Origin: an uncultured Prevotellaceae bacterium
Lineage (GTDB): Bacteria; Bacteroidota; Bacteroidia; Bacteroidales; Muribaculaceae
Length of the DNA: 64,000 nucleotides
Direction: 5' to 3'
Assembly: GCA_900318205.1 (NCBI GenBank)
Contig: ONJS01000001.1
Coordinates: 62,001-126,000, forward strand
The notes beneath the pieces were generated by a model. That model was not told the DNA's origin, made no database searches, and saw only the letters and a program-made list of their open reading frames with translations. The position numbers were made by a program, and so were the translations under genes. Positions 9,210-17,185 of the stretch are shown piece by piece (the stretch's first letter is position 1; each line of letters begins with the position of its first letter).

Positions 9210-10415
9210 TTATTTACCGGGATGTTCTTCAAGCCAACGGCGTTGAGCAGCCAGCAAATTGTTCAACAACGATTCTGCAGCAGCTGGACCATTAAAGTGC
9301 GATCGAACGAATTCACACCCTGCCTTTGCAATCATCTCAAGTTCCTCTTGGTGCTCAGGCTGCTGGTAATAACTAATTTTGGCCTTTAAGTCATCCAGGG
9401 TTCCATCATAACCGATGTAGTGCACCCCTTCTTTCATGCCATAGTCTTCATAGTAGCCAACAGTTTGACCTAAATAGGCACATCCGCAAGCCATGCCCTC
9501 AACAAATCCAATACCAGGCAATCCTGTTATTTCCTCACCAACGACACACATCTTGTAATCGTTGAATTTCTCAACCATATCAAAGGAATAGTACTTCTTC
9601 TGATGCCCAGTGAAGAACTTGTCATTCAATCGTTTAAAAATCCTGACCAGTTTATTGTCACTTGCTGAAGCCTTGGATGCTTTATCATCCTCAAGATAAT
9701 CACTGTTAAAACAGTCCACCCAAGGAGTCAATTCCTTTGCATGATCATAAACCTGCTTGCGAGCCGGTTGTAGGCAATCATGACCATAGTACTTGACAAG
9801 GTAACCTGGATAAGTAATCGTGCCAACAGAAACGGCCTTGTTCTGACGCTCAGCGAAGGGCTTCACCACCTTGAATCTATTAGCGAACACAAAAGGTATT
9901 ACCATATACTCCTTGTGGAACCAGCCAAAGTATTCATTAAAGCCAACAAAACGCTTCTGCATATTGCTCTCATTGAACATCAGATCAGGATCCAACCGTT
10001 CAATAGCAGGAGCAGTCCCAACTGTAAAATGAAGTTGACTGACAGCAATCATCGCATCAGGACGCTTGTCAAACTCAAATTGTGGACCTGATATCTGATA
10101 CATAATGACGATATCATCATGACGTATATCTTCCTCTCTCTTCAAAACCTTTATTTTATCAAGAGGAATACCATTCTTTTTCATCGTGATGCGATGTTCC
10201 AAAAATCGGAACGATTGCAGAAAACGGTTACGGGTTGTATATGAAAGAGATAAACCACGCTTATTGATGAAAGAGCACACCTCCACATCATCTCTCGAAA
10301 TCAAGTAATCAAGAAAATACTTATGCTTGATAGCAACCGACTGCTTGAAAATATACTTATTGAGCGTCTTTACAAGAAACTCGTTTCCGTGAAGATTAAC
10401 AAATACAATTCTCAT
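9210..10415 (-). CDS. GT-B fold glycosyltransferase, family unclear
   Basis: 401 residues. The N-terminal half (MRIVFVNLHGNEFLVKTL) is not a standard GT4 start; the C-terminal half has MCVVGEEITGLPGIGFVEGM followed by ACGCAYLG and HYIGYDGTLDDL, the donor-binding region of GT1/GT4-like enzymes with the second Glu in GFVEGMACG. No signal peptide. It lies 35 bp downstream of the nucleotidyltransferase gene; proteins of this shape often accompany such capsule nucleotidyltransferase modules, so it may use the activated residue they make (inference). Function as a transferase is likely, the substrate unknown. Confidence 0.75.
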   Translation of the reverse strand: MRIVFVNLHGNEFLVKTLNKYIFKQSVAIKHKYFLDYLISRDDVEVCSFINKRGLSLSYTTRNRFLQSFRFLEHRITMKKNGIPLDKIKVLKREEDIRHDDIVIMYQISGPQFEFDKRPDAMIAVSQLHFTVGTAPAIERLDPDLMFNESNMQKRFVGFNEYFGWFHKEYMVIPFVFANRFKVVKPFAERQNKAVSVGTITYPGYLVKYYGHDCLQPARKQVYDHAKELTPWVDCFNSDYLEDDKASKASASDNKLVRIFKRLNDKFFTGHQKKYYSFDMVEKFNDYKMCVVGEEITGLPGIGFVEGMACGCAYLGQTVGYYEDYGMKEGVHYIGYDGTLDDLKAKISYYQQPEHQEELEMIAKAGCEFVRSHFNGPAAAESLLNNLLAAQRRWLEEHPGK

Positions 10416-10450
10416 AAGATTAAGATAATTGACTATAGGAACACTCGTCC

Positions 10451-11182
10451 TTATTTAAAAACATCTTTTAAGATTTGCTCATACTCATCAGGAACTCCCG
10501 AGAAAATCACTTCATCACGCCCAATAACATGAATATGAATCTTATAAGACAATGCAATTAGATGATTGTACAGCGGTGCCACATAGAGCTCCATTTTTCC
10601 ATTCATCGGATGCATTTGGTTTAACTCATAAGCCTTTTCAAACAAACTTGTACTGCCAAAGTAATACAAACCAGTTGAACAGTATTTCGATATTTCCTTT
10701 TTCTCGGCAGTCTCCGCTACCAACGTCGAGTTCTCTGACTCGGTGCGGGCATAAGACCAATTCTTTCCACTACCCTCGAAAACTTCCAAGTAGCCATCCC
10801 ATTGTTTAATCTGTTCAGGGAAAGTGTAGCCAGGTCTGAATGTGTCAATGTTGAAGATGAGCAACGGTTCATCTGGAGCGATCTGGGATCGCTTGATTCC
10901 CTCAAGAACGGTTTCTGCCTGGCCCTGTGTAGGTGCAGGCAAAATGACAACCTCAAAATCTTTTATTCCCATCTGTTCACACTCGCGAACAATGAAGGTC
11001 TTTGTGTCAAACACATCCCTTGCCACGAAGACGAACTTGCAACTATTAAAATATTTTTCAAAGCTTGATACAGCTATATTGAACATGCTTCGGTTCTTAA
11101 CATACAGCATGTATTTAGGCAATACATAACCTGCTTTGGTAAATCGGGAACTTAATCCCGCCATAGGAATGATAATCGTCAT
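10451..11182 (-). CDS. Nucleotidyltransferase of capsule precursor synthesis
   Basis: 243 residues. The N-terminus MTIIIPMAGLSSRFTKAGYV, followed by PKYM, is the nucleotide-binding signature of the sugar-phosphate nucleotidyltransferase fold (G-x-G/S-x-R then PK), and FNID near residue 93 matches the metal-binding Asp of these enzymes. It should activate a phosphorylated sugar or alditol with CTP, UTP or GTP. The ATG at 11182 overlaps the stop of the preceding kinase fusion in an ATGA, so translation is coupled. It forms a three-gene module with 11179-12738 and 12735-13142. Substrate unknown. Confidence 0.82.
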   Translation of the reverse strand: MTIIIPMAGLSSRFTKAGYVLPKYMLYVKNRSMFNIAVSSFEKYFNSCKFVFVARDVFDTKTFIVRECEQMGIKDFEVVILPAPTQGQAETVLEGIKRSQIAPDEPLLIFNIDTFRPGYTFPEQIKQWDGYLEVFEGSGKNWSYARTESENSTLVAETAEKKEISKYCSTGLYYFGSTSLFEKAYELNQMHPMNGKMELYVAPLYNHLIALSYKIHIHVIGRDEVIFSGVPDEYEQILKDVFK

Positions 11183-12738
11183 TGTTCTTTAGATTTTAAT
11201 GCGATATATAATCTTAACGCATTAGCCAGCATAGCCTTCTGCCTTTCTACATTATCACTGTGTAGTGGCAACATAGAGAGAAACAAGTGCACCAAGATTG
11301 GATACACGTTCAATTCCTCTATATTCCATCCGGCAAAAGTCATTTTTTGGAATGATTCCTGTGCGGCCTTAATGCCATCATTTATTTCAAATGTCAATTT
11401 GACGTCATAGGGTGCATTCTCAGAATATTCAAACAGCCCAGCTATGATAAAATCATAGAGACCTATAATCGAATGCGCCAATTTACCAACATCGTATCTC
11501 AAGTCACCATAGATGGACAGGTTGCCATTATTATCAATGCCTCGAGGGTCTATAACCTTAATGCTCTTCGACTTAAAGTCATATAGAATATTACTAAAGC
11601 AGAAATCCCCATGCATCAAGGTAACAAATTCTGTCTTATCACTGGCTATCATTGCGCCTGTCTCAATGGCAATTTCACACAACGATGGAGTCAGTACCCC
11701 GTTGATGCACCAAGGCTCATCAAGCGAAACGCCCATCTTGTTTGCATACTGCTCAAGACGTTTAATCGTTTTGGGCAAGAACAGTTCATTATTGCTATTA
11801 GCTATCTGCCTGACAACGTCTTCATCCGAAGGACGATATCTTGCCACATCAGATATGAATGCTTGACATGCGCCTAAAATGTCATTCAATACAAACTGTG
11901 GGTGGCGACAAAACACAAACAGATTGGCCAATGAGCTCAAGTAGTAATACTCCATCTCATAAAAGCCAACGCCCTCAGCAACGCCGCTGTCCCATATGGC
12001 AGGTGCATAATGACGTAAATCTTTTGGTAGAGACTGGATCCAATTTGACTCAGCTATCATCTTGTTTGCGTCAAGACTGGATTTTTTAATTGAAAAGCGA
12101 TCAATATGCATCGAATTAAATGCACGCTGAGTCGTAAGATTTGAAATTGAACGATAATAGGTATTTACTAAGCCAAAATCCATCCAACTATCACTCAAAA
12201 CTCTTTTCAATTGTCTCTTTTGCCTATACAGGTTAACCCCTGCTATGAAGTCATTGTTCTTTTCCGTAATTGACTTAATCAACAACAAGGGGGATGAAAA
12301 AGCAAAGAATCCAGCATAGACAGTTTCTGTCATTTCATCAGCTTCGGCCCATGAATAGTTGTCTTCGGCTTTGGCAACAACATAACAATCTGGTTCCATC
12401 GTCAGGTTGCCAAACAATGTGTCCCCATGCAATATATATACATCCTCATCAAATCTCCCAATACTATTCAGGCTATAGACAATTGACTGTCCAAGTGATA
12501 GATTATCAGGTACTTTTACTACGTCAACATGATGAGCAGACAACAGCTTACTATCATGGGAAGAAATCTCATAGGAAGCAGGTAGTGATATATATACGGC
12601 TTCCCCTGATCCCTCAAAAAGTGAAATTTGATGCAGGTAGAGCCTCCGATTCTGAACCGGAAGCATACACGGTGGCAATTTGCCTAACTCCGAAGCTAGA
12701 CTCGGGTTAATGTATGCTGCTGACGTAATCAGTATCAT
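11179..12738 (-). CDS. Nucleotidyltransferase-like / sugar kinase fusion (APH fold C-terminus)
   Basis: 519 residues in two parts. Residues 1 to about 230 resemble a nucleotidyltransferase (MILITSAAYINPSLASELGK, then P-x-M, and LHGDTLFGN near residue 103), but the Gly-rich start is degenerate, with no G-x-G-x-R, so catalysis there is doubtful. Residues about 260-519 are an aminoglycoside/choline-kinase-like domain with LMHGDFCFSNILYDF (Brenner HxDxxxxN) and IKVIDPRG (metal-binding DPR). The protein may phosphorylate a small hydroxylated substrate that the next gene then activates. It overlaps both neighbours by 4 bp (ATGA). Fusions of this kind are common in capsule loci; the product is not established here. 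Confidence 0.78.
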   Translation of the reverse strand: MILITSAAYINPSLASELGKLPPCMLPVQNRRLYLHQISLFEGSGEAVYISLPASYEISSHDSKLLSAHHVDVVKVPDNLSLGQSIVYSLNSIGRFDEDVYILHGDTLFGNLTMEPDCYVVAKAEDNYSWAEADEMTETVYAGFFAFSSPLLLIKSITEKNNDFIAGVNLYRQKRQLKRVLSDSWMDFGLVNTYYRSISNLTTQRAFNSMHIDRFSIKKSSLDANKMIAESNWIQSLPKDLRHYAPAIWDSGVAEGVGFYEMEYYYLSSLANLFVFCRHPQFVLNDILGACQAFISDVARYRPSDEDVVRQIANSNNELFLPKTIKRLEQYANKMGVSLDEPWCINGVLTPSLCEIAIETGAMIASDKTEFVTLMHGDFCFSNILYDFKSKSIKVIDPRGIDNNGNLSIYGDLRYDVGKLAHSIIGLYDFIIAGLFEYSENAPYDVKLTFEINDGIKAAQESFQKMTFAGWNIEELNVYPILVHLFLSMLPLHSDNVERQKAMLANALRLYIALKSKEQ

Positions 12739-13142
12739 ACCAAAGAATGAGTGTATTCTTTTTCTTTCTTGAGCATCTCTTTGATTTCCTCGTAACTCAT
12801 GTTGTGAAATTCCGAGGGGCGGATACTCTTATCGTCAATGTAGAAACCCTCAAATCCACACCAAGGTTTTCCGACGATAACCTCATCAAAGGGCACATTA
12901 TTGCTCTGAAGCCAATTAATAATATTTGGCAAAGTGTAGATATTGATTTTGCCCACGTTAGCCTCATACGTTCGCATTTGACGACTTGAGTGAATTATTA
13001 TCTGGAAACCATCTTCCTGATATTTCTTCAACAAGTCTATTGTCTTCTGAATCGGTTTACTGTGGACATAATCGCCATTCTCGGTCACTGATATGGTATC
13101 ATCAAGATCCACAATCAGCTTCTTCACTTTATTCAAATCCAT
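12735..13142 (-). CDS. HAD-superfamily capsule biosynthesis phosphatase
   Basis: 135 residues, the first gene of the operon. Motif I is LIVDLDDTIS (DxD nucleophile and acid/base, residues 11-13), motif II is IIHSSRQMRTYEAN near residue 50 and the C-terminal GFYIDDKSIRP carries the acidic motif IV. No cap domain, which is the usual layout of small capsule-locus HAD phosphatases. It should dephosphorylate a sugar or alditol phosphate in the cytosol. It overlaps the kinase fusion by 4 bp. The start at 13142 is the only reasonable one; a leader of about 300 nt lies upstream. Confidence 0.85.
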   Translation of the reverse strand: MDLNKVKKLIVDLDDTISVTENGDYVHSKPIQKTIDLLKKYQEDGFQIIIHSSRQMRTYEANVGKINIYTLPNIINWLQSNNVPFDEVIVGKPWCGFEGFYIDDKSIRPSEFHNMSYEEIKEMLKKEKEYTHSLV

Positions 13143-13285
13143 ATCTTACAGTTAATCAACAAATTATTAATCAAAAGCCCTCAACGAGAAAAGACAAACA
13201 CTATTAGCATGCTTATAACCCAGTCGGCATCTCGCATTCTTGCTTTATTATTATAAACTCCTAATCAAAGAACGATCAACACCGT

Positions 13286-13330
13286 CAACAAAACAACAAG
13301 GGTCACCGAGTCTCGGGGAGACGGTGGACC
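13286..13330 (-). terminator. Attenuator-like hairpin in the leader of the polysaccharide operon
   Basis: On the minus strand 13330-13301 folds into an outer stem GGTC(C)ACC with GGTGACC (7 bp, one bulged C) and an inner stem GTCTC-CCC-GAGAC (5 bp). The next bases downstream, 13300-13286, are T-rich (CTTGTTGTTTTGTTG). It lies between the putative promoter at 13458-13488 and the first start codon at 13142, so it could stop or pause transcription before the operon. The T tract is interrupted, so it is a weak intrinsic terminator at most. Confidence 0.5.
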
Positions 13331-13457
13331 TATGGAGAGCGGGCAAAGCTGGTGACACTATCACAGTAGTCATTTACAGCAAGTTACCTGTTGTATGTCT
13401 TGTTAATCGTTTCACTCATCGCGTGCACGCACGCATGTTGCGTAAACATTTAAATTG

Positions 13458-13488
13458 CAAAATTACTGCATTTTCTCGAGATACGCAA
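13458..13488 (-). promoter_or_regulatory. Putative Bacteroidetes promoter for the polysaccharide operon
   Basis: On the minus strand a -7 element TAATTTTG (13465-13458) is preceded after 20 bp by TTG (13488-13486). This matches the Bacteroidetes sigma consensus TTTG-N19/20-TAnnTTTG apart from one base. It would give a 5' leader of roughly 300 nt before the HAD phosphatase gene. Confidence 0.55.
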
Positions 13489-14224
13489 GTTTGCTGTCAT
13501 CAAAAAGCCACGAATGTTCGACTGGGGGAAACAGCAAAGACAACACCCACCAAAAACAAACAGAAATACCACAAAATCTAACAAGTAAAAAATATACATA
13601 TATTCAAAATATTAATCCCGCTATTACTCACAAAGCGCCCCAGCATAGCCTGGATTTTTTTAATACACAATTGATGATTTTGCCGTTGCGTCCTGAATCT
13701 CAATCCACCTATTCTTTAGAAAATTCAACTTATTAAGCTTTGCTCTCACAACAATAAAAACAAGGTCTTATTATGCTATATTTATTATCATATGTTACTG
13801 ATATTCAATAGCTTAAATACTTAATATAAACACGTGCCCAGGAAACTAGAACAGGGAAAAACCAGAACAAAACACAAGTTCATTATCAACGGAAACCAAC
13901 AAGGAGGCAGAACAAGCATTTTACGCTTGAAGCAGCCATCGTCACCATGAGTTCACGACACCAAGAGGTCCAAGCTATCAAGTATATTTATAAAGAATCA
14001 CCAGACATCAACCAAGCCACCAACGCTGCCGCCAAAAACGTCCTAAATTGTGGATCATCCTGGTTACTAACGTTCCTGCTCCTGTTTGCGCCATTGCGCC
14101 AACAGGCAAACTCGCACAGCCGTCTTCATGATAAGAACCTCAAAACCCGAAGTTCAAAACACTCAGTCAACCAAAAACAGATAAAAACTCTACCAGTTAT
14201 TACCACTCAGACAAAATTTTATAG

Positions 14225-14232
14225 TACTTTTG
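14225..14232 (+). promoter_or_regulatory. Putative -7 element for pdxA
   Basis: TACTTTTG matches TAnnTTTG and ends 38 bp before the ATG at 14271. No clear TTTG is found 19-21 bp upstream. Its position inside the upstream open frame argues that translation starts at 14271, not at the far upstream ATG at 13947. Confidence 0.5.
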
Positions 14233-14270
14233 CATCTATTATTTGGATAAACAACCACAGAATAGACAAA

Positions 14271-15371
14271 ATGAGCGAATATAATAAACGACTGAAAGTG
14301 GGAATCACCATCGGTGATACCAATGGAATTGGAATCGAAGTGGTCATGAAGGCCATTGGCATTCCCGAAATGATGGACCTATGCATTCCCATTATCTATG
14401 GCTCAAGCAAGGTAGTGAGCTACCACCGCAATGCTTGCAACCTGCCTGGGTTCCAAATCAACCACACCAAAAGCGCACAGAACATCAAGGACAACATGCC
14501 AAACCTTGTGGAGTGCATAGACCAGGATATTAAGATCGAACTGGGTCACCCCAGCCAGCAGGCAGGATTGGCATCATTCCTGTCACTGGAAGCAGCCGTC
14601 AAGGATCTTAAATCCGGCCTGATTGACGTGCTTGTGACCGCGCCCATCAGCAAAGACAATATCCAAAGTGAACAATTCCACTTTACAGGACACACCGAGT
14701 ACCTGCAAAGCGCTGTTGGGGATGGAAGCAAGGCATTAATGATCCTGTGCACAGCCAACCTGCGCATAGCCCTAGCAACCACACATTTGCCCTTGACAAA
14801 GGTATCTCCAGCCCTTACTATCGAAGGAATCCGCGAGAAACTTCAACAGCTTGACGCATCGTTGAAACGAGACTTTAATATCAGTTGCCCGCGCATCGCA
14901 GCCTTGGCCCTGAACCCTCATGGCGGAGAGAACGGAATGCTCGGCAACGAAGAGAACGACATCATAATCCCCGCCATACAGCAGGCGGTTGATGAAGACA
15001 AAATACAATGCTTCGGCCCATACGCTGCCGACGGATTCTTCGGCGCTCGCCATTACCGCCGTTTTGATGGTGTGCTCGCCATGTATCATGACCAAGGTCT
15101 TGCTCCCTTCAAAACAATAGCCATGGACGAAGGCGTCAACTTTACAGCAGGACTGCCCATCGTTCGCACCAGTCCTGATCACGGAACAGGCTATGATATC
15201 GCTGGCCAAGGCATAGCAAATGAGTCCTCAATGCGCCATGCTATCTACATGGCCATCGATGTATATCGCCACCGCATAGCTTTTGACGAAGCGCGCCAAA
15301 ACCCGCTGCCCAAACTGTTCCAGGATAGAGGCCGCGACAATGTGAAACTTGATTTGACCAAGGGCGAATAA
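14271..15371 (+). CDS. pdxA: 4-hydroxythreonine-4-phosphate dehydrogenase PdxA
   Basis: 366 residues from the ATG at 14271 (MSEYNKRLKVGITIGDTNGI). PdxA oxidises 4-phosphohydroxy-L-threonine with NAD in the DXP-dependent route to pyridoxal phosphate. Family marks: GITIGDTNGIG at the N-terminus, TAPISKDNIQ near residue 122, GHTEYLQ, and the zinc-binding His in ALNPHGGE and YHDQGLAPFK. The reading frame is open to 13947, but the extra 108 residues are low-quality sequence and include a promoter. It is 16 bp before the HAD gene. The partner pdxJ is not in the window. Confidence 0.93.
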   Translation: MSEYNKRLKVGITIGDTNGIGIEVVMKAIGIPEMMDLCIPIIYGSSKVVSYHRNACNLPGFQINHTKSAQNIKDNMPNLVECIDQDIKIELGHPSQQAGLASFLSLEAAVKDLKSGLIDVLVTAPISKDNIQSEQFHFTGHTEYLQSAVGDGSKALMILCTANLRIALATTHLPLTKVSPALTIEGIREKLQQLDASLKRDFNISCPRIAALALNPHGGENGMLGNEENDIIIPAIQQAVDEDKIQCFGPYAADGFFGARHYRRFDGVLAMYHDQGLAPFKTIAMDEGVNFTAGLPIVRTSPDHGTGYDIAGQGIANESSMRHAIYMAIDVYRHRIAFDEARQNPLPKLFQDRGRDNVKLDLTKGE

Positions 15372-15387
15372 TTTAGCATCACCCACT

Positions 15388-16089
15388 ATGGAGATAAAAG
15401 GCATCATCTTTGATTACGGTGGCACTCTTGACAGCCGCGGCGTACATTGGAGCGAAGTGCTGTGGAATGGCTACCAGCAGGCTGGCGTACCCATTGACAA
15501 AGAGACCTTCCGCAACGCCTATGTCGAGGGGGAACGTGCATTGGCTCGTGAGAGAATCATTCTTCCTCAGGACAATTTCCTCACCCTTTTGCGTAAAAAA
15601 GTCGAACTTGAAATCAGCTTCCTGCCCGAGCAACCAGACGACTCCACCCGATTGTCATGGATAGATAGCATAGCCACCTACTGCGACAATGCCGCTCGGT
15701 CTTGCATCAACGAAGCAAAACCCATTTTGGAAAAGCTGTATGAGCGCTACCCGATGATGCTTGTCAGCAATTTTTACGGCAACATCGACGAAGTGCTGCG
15801 CGACTACGGCATCCGCCATTTGTTCAAGGGTATTATCGAGAGCGCTGTGGTGGGAGTACGCAAGCCCAACCCCACCCTATTTAGACTTGGCGTTGACGCT
15901 TTAGAGTTACGACCGGACGAAGTTATTGTCGTTGGAGACAGCCTAAACAAAGACATTCAACCCTCCGAAGCGCTTGGCTGTCATGTCCTATGGCTGAAAG
16001 GAAAGGGATGGACCGAAAAAGAAGACCTACTGACCCACCCCAACACCATCACCCGCATTTCCCAGGTGCTTGATTATATTGAGGCATAA
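15388..16089 (+). CDS. HAD-IA superfamily hydrolase with altered motif I
   Basis: 233 residues, cytosolic. HAD core: motif I IIFDYGGTLDS (nucleophile Asp about residue 9), a helical cap to about residue 100, motif II MLVSNFYG, motif III Lys in VGVRKPNP, motif IV VVGDSLNKDI. In motif I the usual second Asp (D-x-D) is Gly (D-Y-G), so the standard phosphatase acid/base is missing; the family still contains active members with other residues there. It lies 16 bp after pdxA and 47 bp before a nucleotidyltransferase, probably in one operon. Substrate unknown. Confidence 0.82.
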   Translation: MEIKGIIFDYGGTLDSRGVHWSEVLWNGYQQAGVPIDKETFRNAYVEGERALARERIILPQDNFLTLLRKKVELEISFLPEQPDDSTRLSWIDSIATYCDNAARSCINEAKPILEKLYERYPMMLVSNFYGNIDEVLRDYGIRHLFKGIIESAVVGVRKPNPTLFRLGVDALELRPDEVIVVGDSLNKDIQPSEALGCHVLWLKGKGWTEKEDLLTHPNTITRISQVLDYIEA

Positions 16090-16136
16090 CTATCCGATAT
16101 AAGACGACACATCAACACATTATAATATAAGAAATC

Positions 16137-16835
16137 ATGAACTATGCAATCATAGCCGCCGGTGAAGGATCACGACTGGCACAAGAAGGCGTTGCTAAGC
16201 CCAAGCCCCTCGTTGAACTACAAGGCGAACCGATGATCGGGAGACTCATCAACATCATGCTACGCTGCAATGCCCAGAGCATTAGCATTATCGTTAACGA
16301 GCACATGACTGAGGTACGTGAGTATCTAGAAAGTCTTAAACTTCCTATTCCTCTCAACCTCGTAGTAAAAACAACGCCAAGTTCCATGCACAGTTTTTGG
16401 CACCTGAGTCGAGTGATTCCCGAGGGGAAATTCTGCTTGACCACAGTAGACACAATCTTCAGAGAACAGGACTTCAAGGGATACATCGATTCCTTTGAGG
16501 CCGACGAGAGCCATGACGGCATGTGGGCCGTTACACCGTTTGTAGATGATGAAAAGCCGCTGTGGGTCGACGTTGATGAAATGATGAACATCACGGCTTT
16601 CCGTGACAAAAGATGGGATGGTGCCAAGTACGTCTCAGGCGGCGTATATGCAATGACCAATCAAGCATTCGCTGTACTCGACCAATGCATCGAACAAGGA
16701 ATCAGCAGAATGCGCAACTTCCAGAGAGCCCTTGTTGAAGCGGGGTACAAACTCCAGGCTTACAGTATTGACAAAATTGTAGACGTTGATCATGCGGGAG
16801 ACATCATCACCGCCGAGTCCTTCCTTAACGGATAG
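16137..16835 (+). CDS. Sugar/polyol-phosphate nucleotidyltransferase (MobA/GT-A fold)
   Basis: 232 residues. The N-terminus MNYAIIAAGEGSRLAQEGVA, followed by KPKPLVELQGEPMIGRL, is the classic G-x-G-x-R...PKP-L signature of nucleotidyltransferases that couple a phosphorylated sugar or polyol to an NTP, and TTVDTIF near residue 103 supplies the metal-binding Asp. The late VDVDHAGD stretch is a second Asp pair. Next to pdxA/HAD and 350 bp before inositol-phosphate synthase. One attractive guess is CTP:inositol-1-phosphate cytidylyltransferase; a hexose-phosphate enzyme for the capsule is equally possible. Confidence 0.82.
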   Translation: MNYAIIAAGEGSRLAQEGVAKPKPLVELQGEPMIGRLINIMLRCNAQSISIIVNEHMTEVREYLESLKLPIPLNLVVKTTPSSMHSFWHLSRVIPEGKFCLTTVDTIFREQDFKGYIDSFEADESHDGMWAVTPFVDDEKPLWVDVDEMMNITAFRDKRWDGAKYVSGGVYAMTNQAFAVLDQCIEQGISRMRNFQRALVEAGYKLQAYSIDKIVDVDHAGDIITAESFLNG

Positions 16836-17185
16836 CAAAACTCTCGCTTCCAGAATCTAAAAAAGTGTTGCGAGAGCCACAACCGTTCAAAACACAATCA
16901 AAAAACAGCATTTTTGGCGTTTTACCGCCACACGTAGCATTATGTTTTATTAACACTTTAGGGTGCAAAATTGGGTGATTTTTATTGTTTTTATATATTA
17001 TGGCGAAATTTTAACGATTTGAAACTCAATTTTCATATTCTTTTAGATTTCAATTCAAAAAAAGGCAGTAATTTAGCGACGTTTTTCGCAAGAGGAAAAT
17101 TGACTGGAAACAAAAAATAGCCTTTTAACGGCTATGTTACACATTAATAAGAAATCAACATTAGAACATTAAACTGTAATAATTT
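16836..17185. other. Intergenic leader region before inositol-phosphate synthase
   Basis: 350 bp, AT-rich, without an open gene. It contains a long-range inverted repeat CTCTCGC/GCGAGAG (16841-16876, 22-nt loop, no T tract), a short hairpin GGCG/CGCC near 16917 and ATAGCC/GGCTAT near 17120-17140. No exact promoter was found; TAATTTAG at 17069 is the nearest match. Function unclear. Confidence 0.4.

Larger units (their letters stand above)
13143..14270. other. 1.1-kb divergent intergenic region
   Basis: Separates the minus-strand polysaccharide operon from plus-strand pdxA. Apart from the leader promoter and hairpin listed separately and a pdxA promoter at 14225, I see no gene: the open frames here are short, start in non-coding-looking sequence and lack any recognisable motif. 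It is AT-rich from about 13,560 to 13,850. No UpxY-type antiterminator gene, which in Bacteroides often heads such operons, is present. Confidence 0.6.

Noticed and set aside
9200..9232. Upstream start of the GT2 gene giving 11 extra residues
   Set aside because: It would overlap the previous gene and add a tail before the canonical VSILVPVYN start; kept only as an alternative.
13947..14270. Possible N-terminal extension of PdxA
   Set aside because: The sequence does not resemble PdxA, includes a promoter-like TACTTTTG and would make the protein about 108 residues too long.
16841..16876. Terminator after the nucleotidyltransferase
   Set aside because: The 7-bp stem has a 22-nt loop and no T tract.
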